64,000 nt of DNA, from positions 3,782,001 through 3,846,000 of the forward strand of contig NZ_FNSO01000004.1 of NCBI RefSeq assembly GCF_900105945.1, in the 5' to 3' direction. The notes beneath the pieces are model-generated. The model ran no database searches. It was not told the origin of the DNA and saw only the letters and a program-made list of their open reading frames with translations. Of this stretch, positions 18,791 through 25,733 are shown one piece after another (positions within the stretch are counted from its first letter, which is position 1; every line of letters starts with the position of its first letter). Origin of the DNA: Amycolatopsis tolypomycina (GTDB taxonomy: Bacteria > Actinomycetota > Actinomycetes > Mycobacteriales > Pseudonocardiaceae). The translations under genes were made by a program, and so were the position numbers.

Positions 18791-19233
18791 TGAACACGGG
18801 TTTGACGGACACCGACGATCGAGGCGAAAGCCTCCTCGAGCTGCTGATCGCGGTGGCGATCCTGGGCGTCGCGGTGGTCGCGATCGTCGGCGGGATCGGC
18901 GTGAGCGTGTTCATGTCCGACGTCCACCGCAAGCAGGCCACGGCCGGCGCCGGGGTGCGCGACTTCGGCGAGGCCGTCATGGCGGGCGGCTACTTCGCGT
19001 GCGCCGCGCCGGCGAAGTACGCCGCGCCGGCCGGGTTCACCGTGCCGTCCGGGTTCACCAGCTCGGTGACGTCGGTGAAGTACTGGACCGGCTCGGCGTG
19101 GTCGGCGACCTGCGGCACCGACACCGGGCTGCAGCAGGTGACCCTGCAGGTCGCCAGCGGCGACGGGCGGGCGAGCGAACGCCTGGAGGTCGTGGTTCGC
19201 AAGCGGTGCGGGCTCGGGGAGCCGCTGTGCTGA
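18790..19233 (+). CDS. Minor type IV pilin 1
   Basis: 147 residues with a class III leader. The cut site is the G before ESLLELLIAVAILG, giving Glu at +5. A short N-terminal cytoplasmic part (MNTGLTDTDDRG) precedes it. The globular part has four cysteines (FACAA, ATCGT, KRCGLGE and the last residue). It resembles GspI/PilV-type minor pilins that prime fibre assembly. It starts within the pilC stop. The next gene begins at GTG 19227 inside its last codons. Confidence 0.85.
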   Translation: MNTGLTDTDDRGESLLELLIAVAILGVAVVAIVGGIGVSVFMSDVHRKQATAGAGVRDFGEAVMAGGYFACAAPAKYAAPAGFTVPSGFTSSVTSVKYWTGSAWSATCGTDTGLQQVTLQVASGDGRASERLEVVVRKRCGLGEPLC

Positions 19234-19850
19234 GCCGCCGGTCCGACGCCGGGTTCACGCTGGTGGAGCTGCTGATCGTGGTCGTCATCCTCGGGGTGGT
19301 CGCCGCCCCGATCGCGAACGCGGTGATCGTGTCGATCCAGAACACCGACGCGACGGCCGCCCGGCTGGCCGTCTCCCACGATGCCCAGCAGAGCGCGGCG
19401 TTCTTCGCCCAGGACGTCGCCGCGGTCGGCCTGCGGGACTACTCGGGCGCGGTGGCGAACGGGAAGGTCCCGTACTCGCCGTCGATCCAGCTCGGCGCGA
19501 CCTACGACAGCGGTGCCCAGGTGTGCGGCACGGCGGCGACACCGGTTTCGGTCGTCCGGCTGCTGTCCGACGACTGGGACACCGGCACGCCGGTCGCGAC
19601 CCGGCGCACCGCGGTCGTCGCCTACTACCTGGCCGGGACCGAGCTGCACCGGTTGCGCTGCCTGGATTCCGCGACGGTGTCGGACGCGGTCGTCGCCCAC
19701 CACGTCGACCCCGCCACGCCCGCGGTGACGTGCTCCAGCGCGTGTGCCGACGCGGCCGTGCCGTTGTGGGTGAAGTTCACCTTCACCGCCGTGGCGGAGC
19801 ACGCCGACCCCTACCCCATCACCCTGTTCGGGCAACGGAGGCAGACATGA
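19227..19850 (+). CDS. Minor type IV pilin 2 (PilW/GspJ-like)
   Basis: 207 residues starting at GTG 19227, which overlaps the previous stop by seven bases (GTGCTGA). The class III leader DAGFTLVELLIVVVILG carries Glu at +5. The longer globular domain and its helix IQNTDATAARLAVSHDAQQSAAFFAQDV are characteristic of PilW/GspJ pseudopilins. Several cysteines in the second half (VCGTAA, LRCLDSA, CSSACADA) suggest disulfides. It probably belongs to the tip-priming complex with minor pilin 1 and the PilX-like protein that follows by ATGA overlap. Confidence 0.85.
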   Translation: MLSRRSDAGFTLVELLIVVVILGVVAAPIANAVIVSIQNTDATAARLAVSHDAQQSAAFFAQDVAAVGLRDYSGAVANGKVPYSPSIQLGATYDSGAQVCGTAATPVSVVRLLSDDWDTGTPVATRRTAVVAYYLAGTELHRLRCLDSATVSDAVVAHHVDPATPAVTCSSACADAAVPLWVKFTFTAVAEHADPYPITLFGQRRQT

Positions 19851-21859
19851 AGCGCCGGTGGAAGGGCGACGACTCGGGAGCCGCGCTGCCCCTGGTGCTC
19901 GTGCTGGTCACGGTGGTCGCGGTGGTGCTCGGCGCGCTGCTGTCGTTCGCCGACACCAGCGTCCGCACCACGGTCGCCCTCCGCGACCAGGCCGCGTCCG
20001 CCTACACGGCCGACGGCGCGCTGCAGGCGGGGATCAACGCGATCCGCAACGGCACGTTCACCGGCGCGGCAGGCGAGCACTGCTTCGGCGGGTCCGACAC
20101 GCTGACACTGCCGAACTTCGGCGGCGCCGGTTCGGCCGCCGTGTCGTGCACCGCCGATCCGGCGAAGGTGCTGATCCAGTGCCCGTCCCTGAGCGTGTGC
20201 AACCGGCCGGGCAACGCGATCCTCACCCTCGGCACCGGCGGCGAGGACGGGCTCAACATCCAGCAGCCGACCGGTTCGGCGTTCCGCGTCCACGGCGTCG
20301 TGTACTCGAACTCGAACATCCGCGTGGTCAACGGCTCGCTCGACACGAACACCGCGGTGTACGCGCGCGGTGCCTGCGCGGGCACGATCCGGAGCACGCC
20401 CGCGCCGTCGTGCGGCTACGGCGGGTCGGCGATCGGCGCCGACCCGGGCTACGCGCCGGCGTTGACGTCCGTGCCGCCGCGGCAGCCGCTGCCGCCGTGC
20501 ACCAAGGCCGGTTCGCTGGTCACCTTCCAGCCCGGGTACTACGACGACGCGGCCGGGCTGTCGGCGATGATGTCGAGCAGCAGCAAGTGCAAGGACAGCA
20601 CGTGGTGGTTCACGCCCGGCACGTACTACTTCGACTTCCACAACAGCGCCCCGGTCCGGCCGCCGTCCCTGCCCGGCGGCACCGACGAGTGGACGATCGA
20701 CAACGGCTACCTGGTCGCGGGCACGCCGGTGGACGAGAGCGGGCGGATCATCGCCAAGCCGCCGGTCCCGGCGAAGATCCCCGGCGCCTGCGACAACCCG
20801 ATCGAGGACGCGAAGGCGGTCGGCGTCCAGTTCGTGTTCGGCGGCGACAGCCGGCTGGCGGTGAAGGCCGGGCAGGCGGAGATCTGCGGCACGTACCGCG
20901 CGGACCGGCCACCGGTCGCGCTCTACGGGCTCACCTCCGGTGCGGAGTCGCCGGTGACGGCGGCGCTCGGCCCCGGTTCCGTGACCGGCGGCTTCACCGG
21001 CGGAACCACCGCTTCGCTGTCCAAAGTGGATGGTGCAGGGGCGACCTGGGTGGCCCCCGGCAAGAGCGGCGGCACCGCCACCCTGACCGCCACCGGCTTC
21101 TCCCCCGCCACGGCACCGCCCGCCGGGACGATCCTGACGTCGGCGAAGGTGCGGGTGGTCCACAGCAACGACAACGGCGCGAGCAAGGATGCGCGCACGG
21201 CCCAGTTCACCCCGGCGGGGGGCTCGCCGATCCCGCTGACCCTGTCCACGCCCAACGACGGCTCGACGGCCACCGACGTCACCGACGTGACGAGTCAGCT
21301 GGCCCAGGCGGTGTACGACGGCACCTTCACCGGCGGCCAGCTGGGCTACAGCGTGAACGTCAAGCACGAGGGCACCGAACTGGTGGATGCGCTGCAGCTG
21401 GAGCTCAGCTACACGCCGCCCGCGCTGCGGGCCGAGAGCGGGTGCACCCAGCTGCTCTACACCAGTCCTTCCGCGTGCGCGCTGGTCACCGCCGTGAACA
21501 ACTCCGGCAACCGGTTCTACGTGCAGGGGACGACGTACGCGCCGAAGGCCGTCCTCGACGTCACGCTGAACAACGCGACCGAGCCGATCTTCCGCTTCGG
21601 CGTCATCGCGCGGTCGTTGTGGGTGAAGGAAACCGGGAGCGTGACGTTCACCGGGGCGGTCATCGAGGTGCCGGACGACTCGCCCGGGTTCGTCTTCGGC
21701 GTCTACCTGTCGGCGTACGTGTGTCCGGGTGCGGGGACGTGCGCGCCTTCGGGGACGCCGTCGGCGCGGGCGCGCGTGGCCTATGTGGACGGTGATCCGA
21801 CGAACCCGGTGCCGGGGGCGCGTCAGGTGTCGGTGCTGAGCTGGTCGGGCAACCGCTGA
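19847..21859 (+). CDS. Large PilX-like surface protein / candidate pilus-tip adhesin
   Basis: 670 residues. The N-terminus DDSGAALPLVLVLVTVVAVVLGALLSF followed by helix TVALRDQAASAYTADGALQAGINAIRNG is the PilX/GspK arrangement (helix start after G, with no Glu at +5). The rest is about 600 residues of beta-rich, cysteine-containing sequence. It includes a parallel-beta-like stretch (FRVHGVVYSNSNIRVVNGSLDTN region) and a later domain beginning near residue 360, with no family I recognise. PilX proteins are usually under 250 residues, so the large extension is the obvious candidate for adhesion or substrate binding at the fibre tip. It is the last gene of the pilus operon and converges on the prepilin peptidase gene with four bases between stops. 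Confidence 0.8.
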   Translation: MKRRWKGDDSGAALPLVLVLVTVVAVVLGALLSFADTSVRTTVALRDQAASAYTADGALQAGINAIRNGTFTGAAGEHCFGGSDTLTLPNFGGAGSAAVSCTADPAKVLIQCPSLSVCNRPGNAILTLGTGGEDGLNIQQPTGSAFRVHGVVYSNSNIRVVNGSLDTNTAVYARGACAGTIRSTPAPSCGYGGSAIGADPGYAPALTSVPPRQPLPPCTKAGSLVTFQPGYYDDAAGLSAMMSSSSKCKDSTWWFTPGTYYFDFHNSAPVRPPSLPGGTDEWTIDNGYLVAGTPVDESGRIIAKPPVPAKIPGACDNPIEDAKAVGVQFVFGGDSRLAVKAGQAEICGTYRADRPPVALYGLTSGAESPVTAALGPGSVTGGFTGGTTASLSKVDGAGATWVAPGKSGGTATLTATGFSPATAPPAGTILTSAKVRVVHSNDNGASKDARTAQFTPAGGSPIPLTLSTPNDGSTATDVTDVTSQLAQAVYDGTFTGGQLGYSVNVKHEGTELVDALQLELSYTPPALRAESGCTQLLYTSPSACALVTAVNNSGNRFYVQGTTYAPKAVLDVTLNNATEPIFRFGVIARSLWVKETGSVTFTGAVIEVPDDSPGFVFGVYLSAYVCPGAGTCAPSGTPSARARVAYVDGDPTNPVPGARQVSVLSWSGNR

Positions 21860-21863
21860 CGGC

Positions 21864-22643
21864 TCAGGCCAGACCGGTCAGCCGCAGGTAGGCGGCACCG
21901 AGCGGACCGGCCGCGAAGATCGCCAGCAGGGCCGCGGCGATCATGAACGGGCCGAACGGCAGGGCCGTCTTGCGGCCGCCCTTGCGGGTCGCCAGCACGA
22001 CGACGCCGGCGAGCGCGCCGAGCAGGAACCCGCCGAACGCCCCGACCAGCAGAGCCGGCCAAGAGAGATAGGCGAGGATCCCGCCGAGGATGCCCGCGAG
22101 CTTGACGTCGCCGAAGCCCATGCCGGCCGGGTAGGCCAGCGCGAGGAGGAGGTAGAAGGCGAACAGCGCGGCGCCGCCGATCCCGGCGCGGGCCAGTGAC
22201 CACCAGTCGTCGCGCCACCAGGCCGACGCCGCCAGCAGGACCAGCAGGACGGGGTAGGACGGCAGCACGATCGCGTCCGGCAGGCGGCGGACGTCGAGGT
22301 CGATCAGGGCCAGCGCGATCCCGATCGCGCCGAAGTACAGGAAGGCGGGCAGGGCCGGCGGGTCGAGGCGCAGGGCCAGCAGGGCGAACAGGACGGCGGT
22401 GCCGAGCTCGACGAGCGGGTACCGGACGCTGATCCGGGTCCCGCAGCCCGCGCACCGGCCGCGCAGGACGAGCCAGCCGACGACGGGGACGTTGTGCCGG
22501 GCCTTGATGGCCTGCCCGCAGCCGGGACAGTGCGACGGCGGCCGCACGACCGACTCCCCGCGCGGCACCCGGTGGATGACGACGTTGAGGAACGACCCGA
22601 CGAGCAGGCCGAGCACCCCGGCCGCCACGACCAGCACCGCCAT
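21864..22643 (-). CDS. pilD: Prepilin peptidase / N-methyltransferase (A24 family)
   Basis: 259 residues, polytopic membrane protein. The N-terminal domain has GSFLNVVIHRVPRGESVV and a zinc tetracysteine (HCPGCG and GRCAGCG). The aspartic peptidase has ALIDLDVRRLPD and GMGFGDVKLAG (the GxGD motif). It cleaves class III leaders and methylates the new N-terminus, so it should process the pilins encoded just upstream on the other strand. ATG 22643 follows TAAGGAG, a good ribosome-binding site. It is monocistronic and convergent with the pilus operon. Confidence 0.93.
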   Translation of the reverse strand: MAVLVVAAGVLGLLVGSFLNVVIHRVPRGESVVRPPSHCPGCGQAIKARHNVPVVGWLVLRGRCAGCGTRISVRYPLVELGTAVLFALLALRLDPPALPAFLYFGAIGIALALIDLDVRRLPDAIVLPSYPVLLVLLAASAWWRDDWWSLARAGIGGAALFAFYLLLALAYPAGMGFGDVKLAGILGGILAYLSWPALLVGAFGGFLLGALAGVVVLATRKGGRKTALPFGPFMIAAALLAIFAAGPLGAAYLRLTGLA

Positions 22644-22709
22644 CGGGCTCCTTAGGACTCGGGGTCGGCCACCCGCAGATCTTGCCGGACCCGGCTCCCG
22701 CCCGCGACC

Positions 22710-22812
22710 GGACCACACGCGCACCCAGGCGGACGACACGCGTACCTGGACGGACGACACGGCGGCGGGCGGGGCGGCCGGCGTGTCGTCCGTGGGGGTA
22801 CGCGTGTCGTCC
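22710..22812. repeat. Repeat family B, copy 2: inverted array of the 21-bp unit
   Basis: Three forward units (22710, 22731, 22752, the first with one mismatch, spaced 21 bp) face two reverse-complement units (22782 and 22803, spaced 21 bp). The segments 22731-22763 and 22780-22812 pair as 33-base arms with a few mismatches around a short loop. The unit matches the array at 11224-11296. Here it lies between the start of the prepilin peptidase gene and a 5'-truncated pseudogene, unlike the convergent setting of copy 1. Confidence 0.85.
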
Positions 22813-22814
22813 GT

Positions 22815-23539
22815 GGGGTCCCCGCCCTGCTCGCCGGCGGGGTGGTTCCGCCGCCCGAGGAGATGGTCGAGGCGCTGCGGGCGCGGGCGCTGCGGACCGC
22901 CCAGGAGCTCGCCGCCGCCCAGGGCATGGCCGGCGCGGCCACCCGGCTCGACCCCGACCGGGCCGCCCAGGCACTGATCGAGGCGTCGCGGTCGGCCGGG
23001 CTGCTCGTCGTCGGGTCGGCCGGGCACGGCAGGCTCACCAGCCTGCTCGCCGGGTCGGTCGCCGCCGCAGTCGGGACGCACGCCCGGTGCGACACCGTCG
23101 TCGTCCGCGGGGACAGCTGGGACGAACCGGTGCGGCCGCGCGGCCCGTCGTCACCGGCGTCGACGGCAGCGAGGCCGGGGCGCGGGTCCTGGAGACCGCG
23201 CTCGCCGAGGCGCGCCTCCGCCGCGCGCTGCTGGTCGTGCTGCACGCGTGGGCGGACAGCCCGCCGCCGCACCGGGACCCGCGGTGCGTCACCGAGGCCG
23301 GCCGGCGGCTGCTCGGCGAGCGGGTGCTGGCCCACGACACCGGGGACGTCGATGTCGAGCAGGTGGTCGTGCACGCCCACCCGCGGAAGGAGCTCGTCGA
23401 CCGCAGCGGCGGCGCCCAGCTGGTCGTCCTCGGCGACCGCGGCCGCGGCGGGTTCCCCGGCCTGCTGCTCGGCTCCACCGGCCAGGCCCTCCTGCACCAC
23501 GCCGCCTGTCCCGTCCACCTCGTCCGCACCACCGTGTAA
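22815..23539 (+). pseudogene. Universal stress protein (two USP domains), 5' truncated and frameshifted
   Basis: The first domain is recognisable only from its second half (VVPPPEEMVEALRARALRTA, then LLVVGSAGHGRLTSLLAGSV, the USP G-x2-G-x9-G nucleotide motif, and CDTVVVRG). Near 23135 the frame shifts, and the second domain continues as PVVTGVDGSEAGARVL to GDRGRGGFPGLLLGSTGQAL and PVHLVRTTV, a complete USP fold. The N-terminal half of domain one is missing exactly where repeat array B ends. It therefore looks like a decayed tandem USP gene whose 5' end was lost by rearrangement at the repeat. Confidence 0.75.
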
Positions 23540-23602
23540 AGGGGAAGCGGAACGGAAGCCGCACCGGGCAGGATGGCGGCGAAGCGAGTGGGAGGAACAA
23601 CC

Positions 23603-24016
23603 ATGAAGACTGCGGTACAGGCCGGCCTGCTGGCGATCCTGGCGGGCGCCACGGTGCTGGCGGCCCCGGCGCAGGCGGCCACGATCGTCCGGCGCACGGC
23701 CACCTGCCAGGCCACCGGCTACAGCGGCACGTTCACCCTCCAGTACGACTCCGTCAGCGGCTACCACCGCATCATCGGCGGGTACACCTCGTCGGGGCCC
23801 TACATCGGCGACGCCGTGGGCACGGTGACCCTGCGGATCTCGTACCGGGCCGGCTCGACGACGCACACGGTGTACTCCCAGTCCTCGGCGACGACCGGGA
23901 GCACCACGTTCACGACGCCGTCGACCACCACCGTGCCGACGATCTACACGGGCACGGCGTCGGCGAAGTTCGACAACGGCACGGTGTCCTGCACCGCGAC
24001 GGTGCCGATCAGCTAG
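23603..24016 (+). CDS. Small secreted protein of unknown function
   Basis: 137 residues. ATG 23603 is preferred because GGGAGGAAC precedes it and it begins with a Sec signal peptide (MKTAVQAGLLAILAGATVLA, cleavage after AQAA). The mature part is rich in Thr, Ser, Tyr and Gly with one cysteine pair (ATCQAT and VSCTAT) and alternating strand-like stretches, so a small all-beta extracellular domain is likely. No family was recognised. The gene is isolated between the USP pseudogene and the convergent STAS gene. Confidence 0.65.
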   Translation: MKTAVQAGLLAILAGATVLAAPAQAATIVRRTATCQATGYSGTFTLQYDSVSGYHRIIGGYTSSGPYIGDAVGTVTLRISYRAGSTTHTVYSQSSATTGSTTFTTPSTTTVPTIYTGTASAKFDNGTVSCTATVPIS

Positions 24017-24038
24017 CTAGCCGCGGCCGGGGTGGTCG

Positions 24039-24401
24039 TCACTGGGCGACGAGCCGCTGTTCCCGAAGGCCGTCCAGCCGGAACAGCGGCGCGACCGCGG
24101 CGAGGTCCAGTGCGCGCCGCACGACCTTCGACGGTTTCAGCACCAGGTCGATCCCGGCGTCGGCGCAGCGTGCCCGCAGCCGGCCCAGTGACGCCACGCC
24201 CGTCACGCCGCAGAACCCGACGCCGAGCAGGTCGACCACCAGGTGCCCGGGTGCCGCCGCGACCGCGCGGTCGAGTTCGTCGTCGAGCCGCGGGCGCGTC
24301 GCCATGTCGATTTCGCCCGCCACCGTGACCCGCAACGTCCCTGGCCGGGGCTCCGCGGTGGTCGCGGTCAGCAGCATCGCGGACAGGTCGAGGGCGCTCA
24401 T
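24039..24401 (-). CDS. STAS-domain protein lacking the phospho-acceptor serine
   Basis: 120 residues, a complete stand-alone STAS fold: VTVAGEIDMATRPRLDDEL, then LVVDLLGVGFCGVTGVASL. The place where anti-sigma-factor antagonists have D-S-T/S-G reads GVTG, so the usual serine is replaced; the neighbouring threonine remains. It may be a constitutively active antagonist or have another binding role. A conserved-looking C-terminal helix follows. An AAGGAGCACTTCG stretch before the ATG supplies a ribosome-binding site. It is convergent with the small secreted protein and divergent from the amidohydrolase. Confidence 0.85.
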   Translation of the reverse strand: MSALDLSAMLLTATTAEPRPGTLRVTVAGEIDMATRPRLDDELDRAVAAAPGHLVVDLLGVGFCGVTGVASLGRLRARCADAGIDLVLKPSKVVRRALDLAAVAPLFRLDGLREQRLVAQ

Positions 24402-24511
24402 CGAAGTGCTCCTTCCACAGGGTCAACGGCGGATGTTCACCTCCTACCCCGTCGCCGCGGCCACCAAACCGGACGAAAGTGTGTGAAGCTCGGAACCGAC
24501 CGTGAGGAGCG

Positions 24512-25723
24512 ATGATGCCCGGACTCCTGCTGCGCGACGGCCGTCCCTGGGGCACCGCCGGCCCCGCCGACCTCCTCCTCTCGGACGGCGTCATCGCCGC
24601 GGTGGGGCCCGGCATCGAAGCGAGGGACGCCGAAGTCGTCGAGCTCGGCGGGCGGCTCGTGCTGCCCGGGCTCGTCGAAGCCCACTGCCACCTGGACAAG
24701 ACGCTCTACGGCGGGCCGTGGCGGCCGCACTCGGCCGGGCCCGCGCTGGCCGACCGGATCGCCGACGAACGCCTCCGCCGCGCCGAACTCGGGCTGCCCG
24801 ACCCGGCCCGGGTCAGCGCGCTGCTGGAGACCATGGCCGCCGCCGGGACCACGCACGTCCGGACGCACACGGACGTCTACTCGGGCACCGGGCTCACCGG
24901 GGTCGAGGTCGTCCGGGACACCGCCGCGCGGCTGGCGGGGCGGATCACCGTCGAGCAGGTCGCCTTCCCGCAGAGCGGCATCCTCACCAACCCGGGCACC
25001 GCCGCGCTGCTGGAAGAGGCGATCAAGCTCGGGGTGCACGCGGTCGGCGGCATCGACCCGGCCGGGATGGACCGCGACCCGGTCCGGCACCTCGACGTCG
25101 TCTTCGGCCTCGCCGAACGCCACGGCGTGCGGATCGACCTGCACCTGCACGACCCCGGCTCGCTCGGGGTGTTCGAGCTGGAGCTGATCATCGAGCGGAC
25201 GCGGGCGGCCGGCCTCGCCGGGCGGGTGACGGTCAGCCACGCCTACGCACTCGGCCAGGCCGACGCCGCGACGCAGGACAGGCTGGCCGCGGGCTTGGCG
25301 GAAGCGGGCGTCACGATCACGACGGCCGCCGTCTTCGACTTCCCGGTCCCGCCGGTGAAGAAGCTGCGCGCGGCCGGGGTGAACGTGGCGTGCGGGCACG
25401 ACGACATCCGCGACCTGTGGAGCCCGTACGGCAGCGGCGACCTCCTGGACCGGGCGATGCACCTGGCCTACCGCAGCACGTTCCGCCGCGACGAGGACAT
25501 CGAACTGGCCCTGGAGGCCGTCACCTACGGCGGCGCCAGGGCCTTCGGCCTCGACGGCTACGGCCTCGCCGCGGGCGCGCCCGCGGACCTGGTGGTGGTC
25601 GACGCGGAGACCCCGGCCCACGCCGTGGTGACGCGGCCGCCGCGCGACCTCGTCGTCAAGGCGGGCCACATCGTCGCCCGGAGCGGCGCCCTCCCAGCGC
25701 CGGGAGCCTCGGCAGGATCGTGA
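24512..25723 (+). CDS. Amidohydrolase, cytosine deaminase-like
   Basis: 403 residues of the amidohydrolase superfamily, CodA-like branch. Metal ligands are visible in EAHCHLDKTLYGGPW, in IDLHLHD near residue 210, in VSHAYALG near residue 248 and in the catalytic Asp of GHDDIRDLWSPYG near residue 310. Cytosine deaminases and related N-acyl or triazine hydrolases share this pattern, so the exact substrate is uncertain. GAGGAG precedes ATG 24512; ATG 24515 is also possible. No nucleobase transporter or regulator is adjacent. The stop is ten bases from the stop of the convergent GH35 gene. Confidence 0.85.
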   Translation: MMPGLLLRDGRPWGTAGPADLLLSDGVIAAVGPGIEARDAEVVELGGRLVLPGLVEAHCHLDKTLYGGPWRPHSAGPALADRIADERLRRAELGLPDPARVSALLETMAAAGTTHVRTHTDVYSGTGLTGVEVVRDTAARLAGRITVEQVAFPQSGILTNPGTAALLEEAIKLGVHAVGGIDPAGMDRDPVRHLDVVFGLAERHGVRIDLHLHDPGSLGVFELELIIERTRAAGLAGRVTVSHAYALGQADAATQDRLAAGLAEAGVTITTAAVFDFPVPPVKKLRAAGVNVACGHDDIRDLWSPYGSGDLLDRAMHLAYRSTFRRDEDIELALEAVTYGGARAFGLDGYGLAAGAPADLVVVDAETPAHAVVTRPPRDLVVKAGHIVARSGALPAPGASAGS

Positions 25724-25733
25724 CCGTGCCCTC

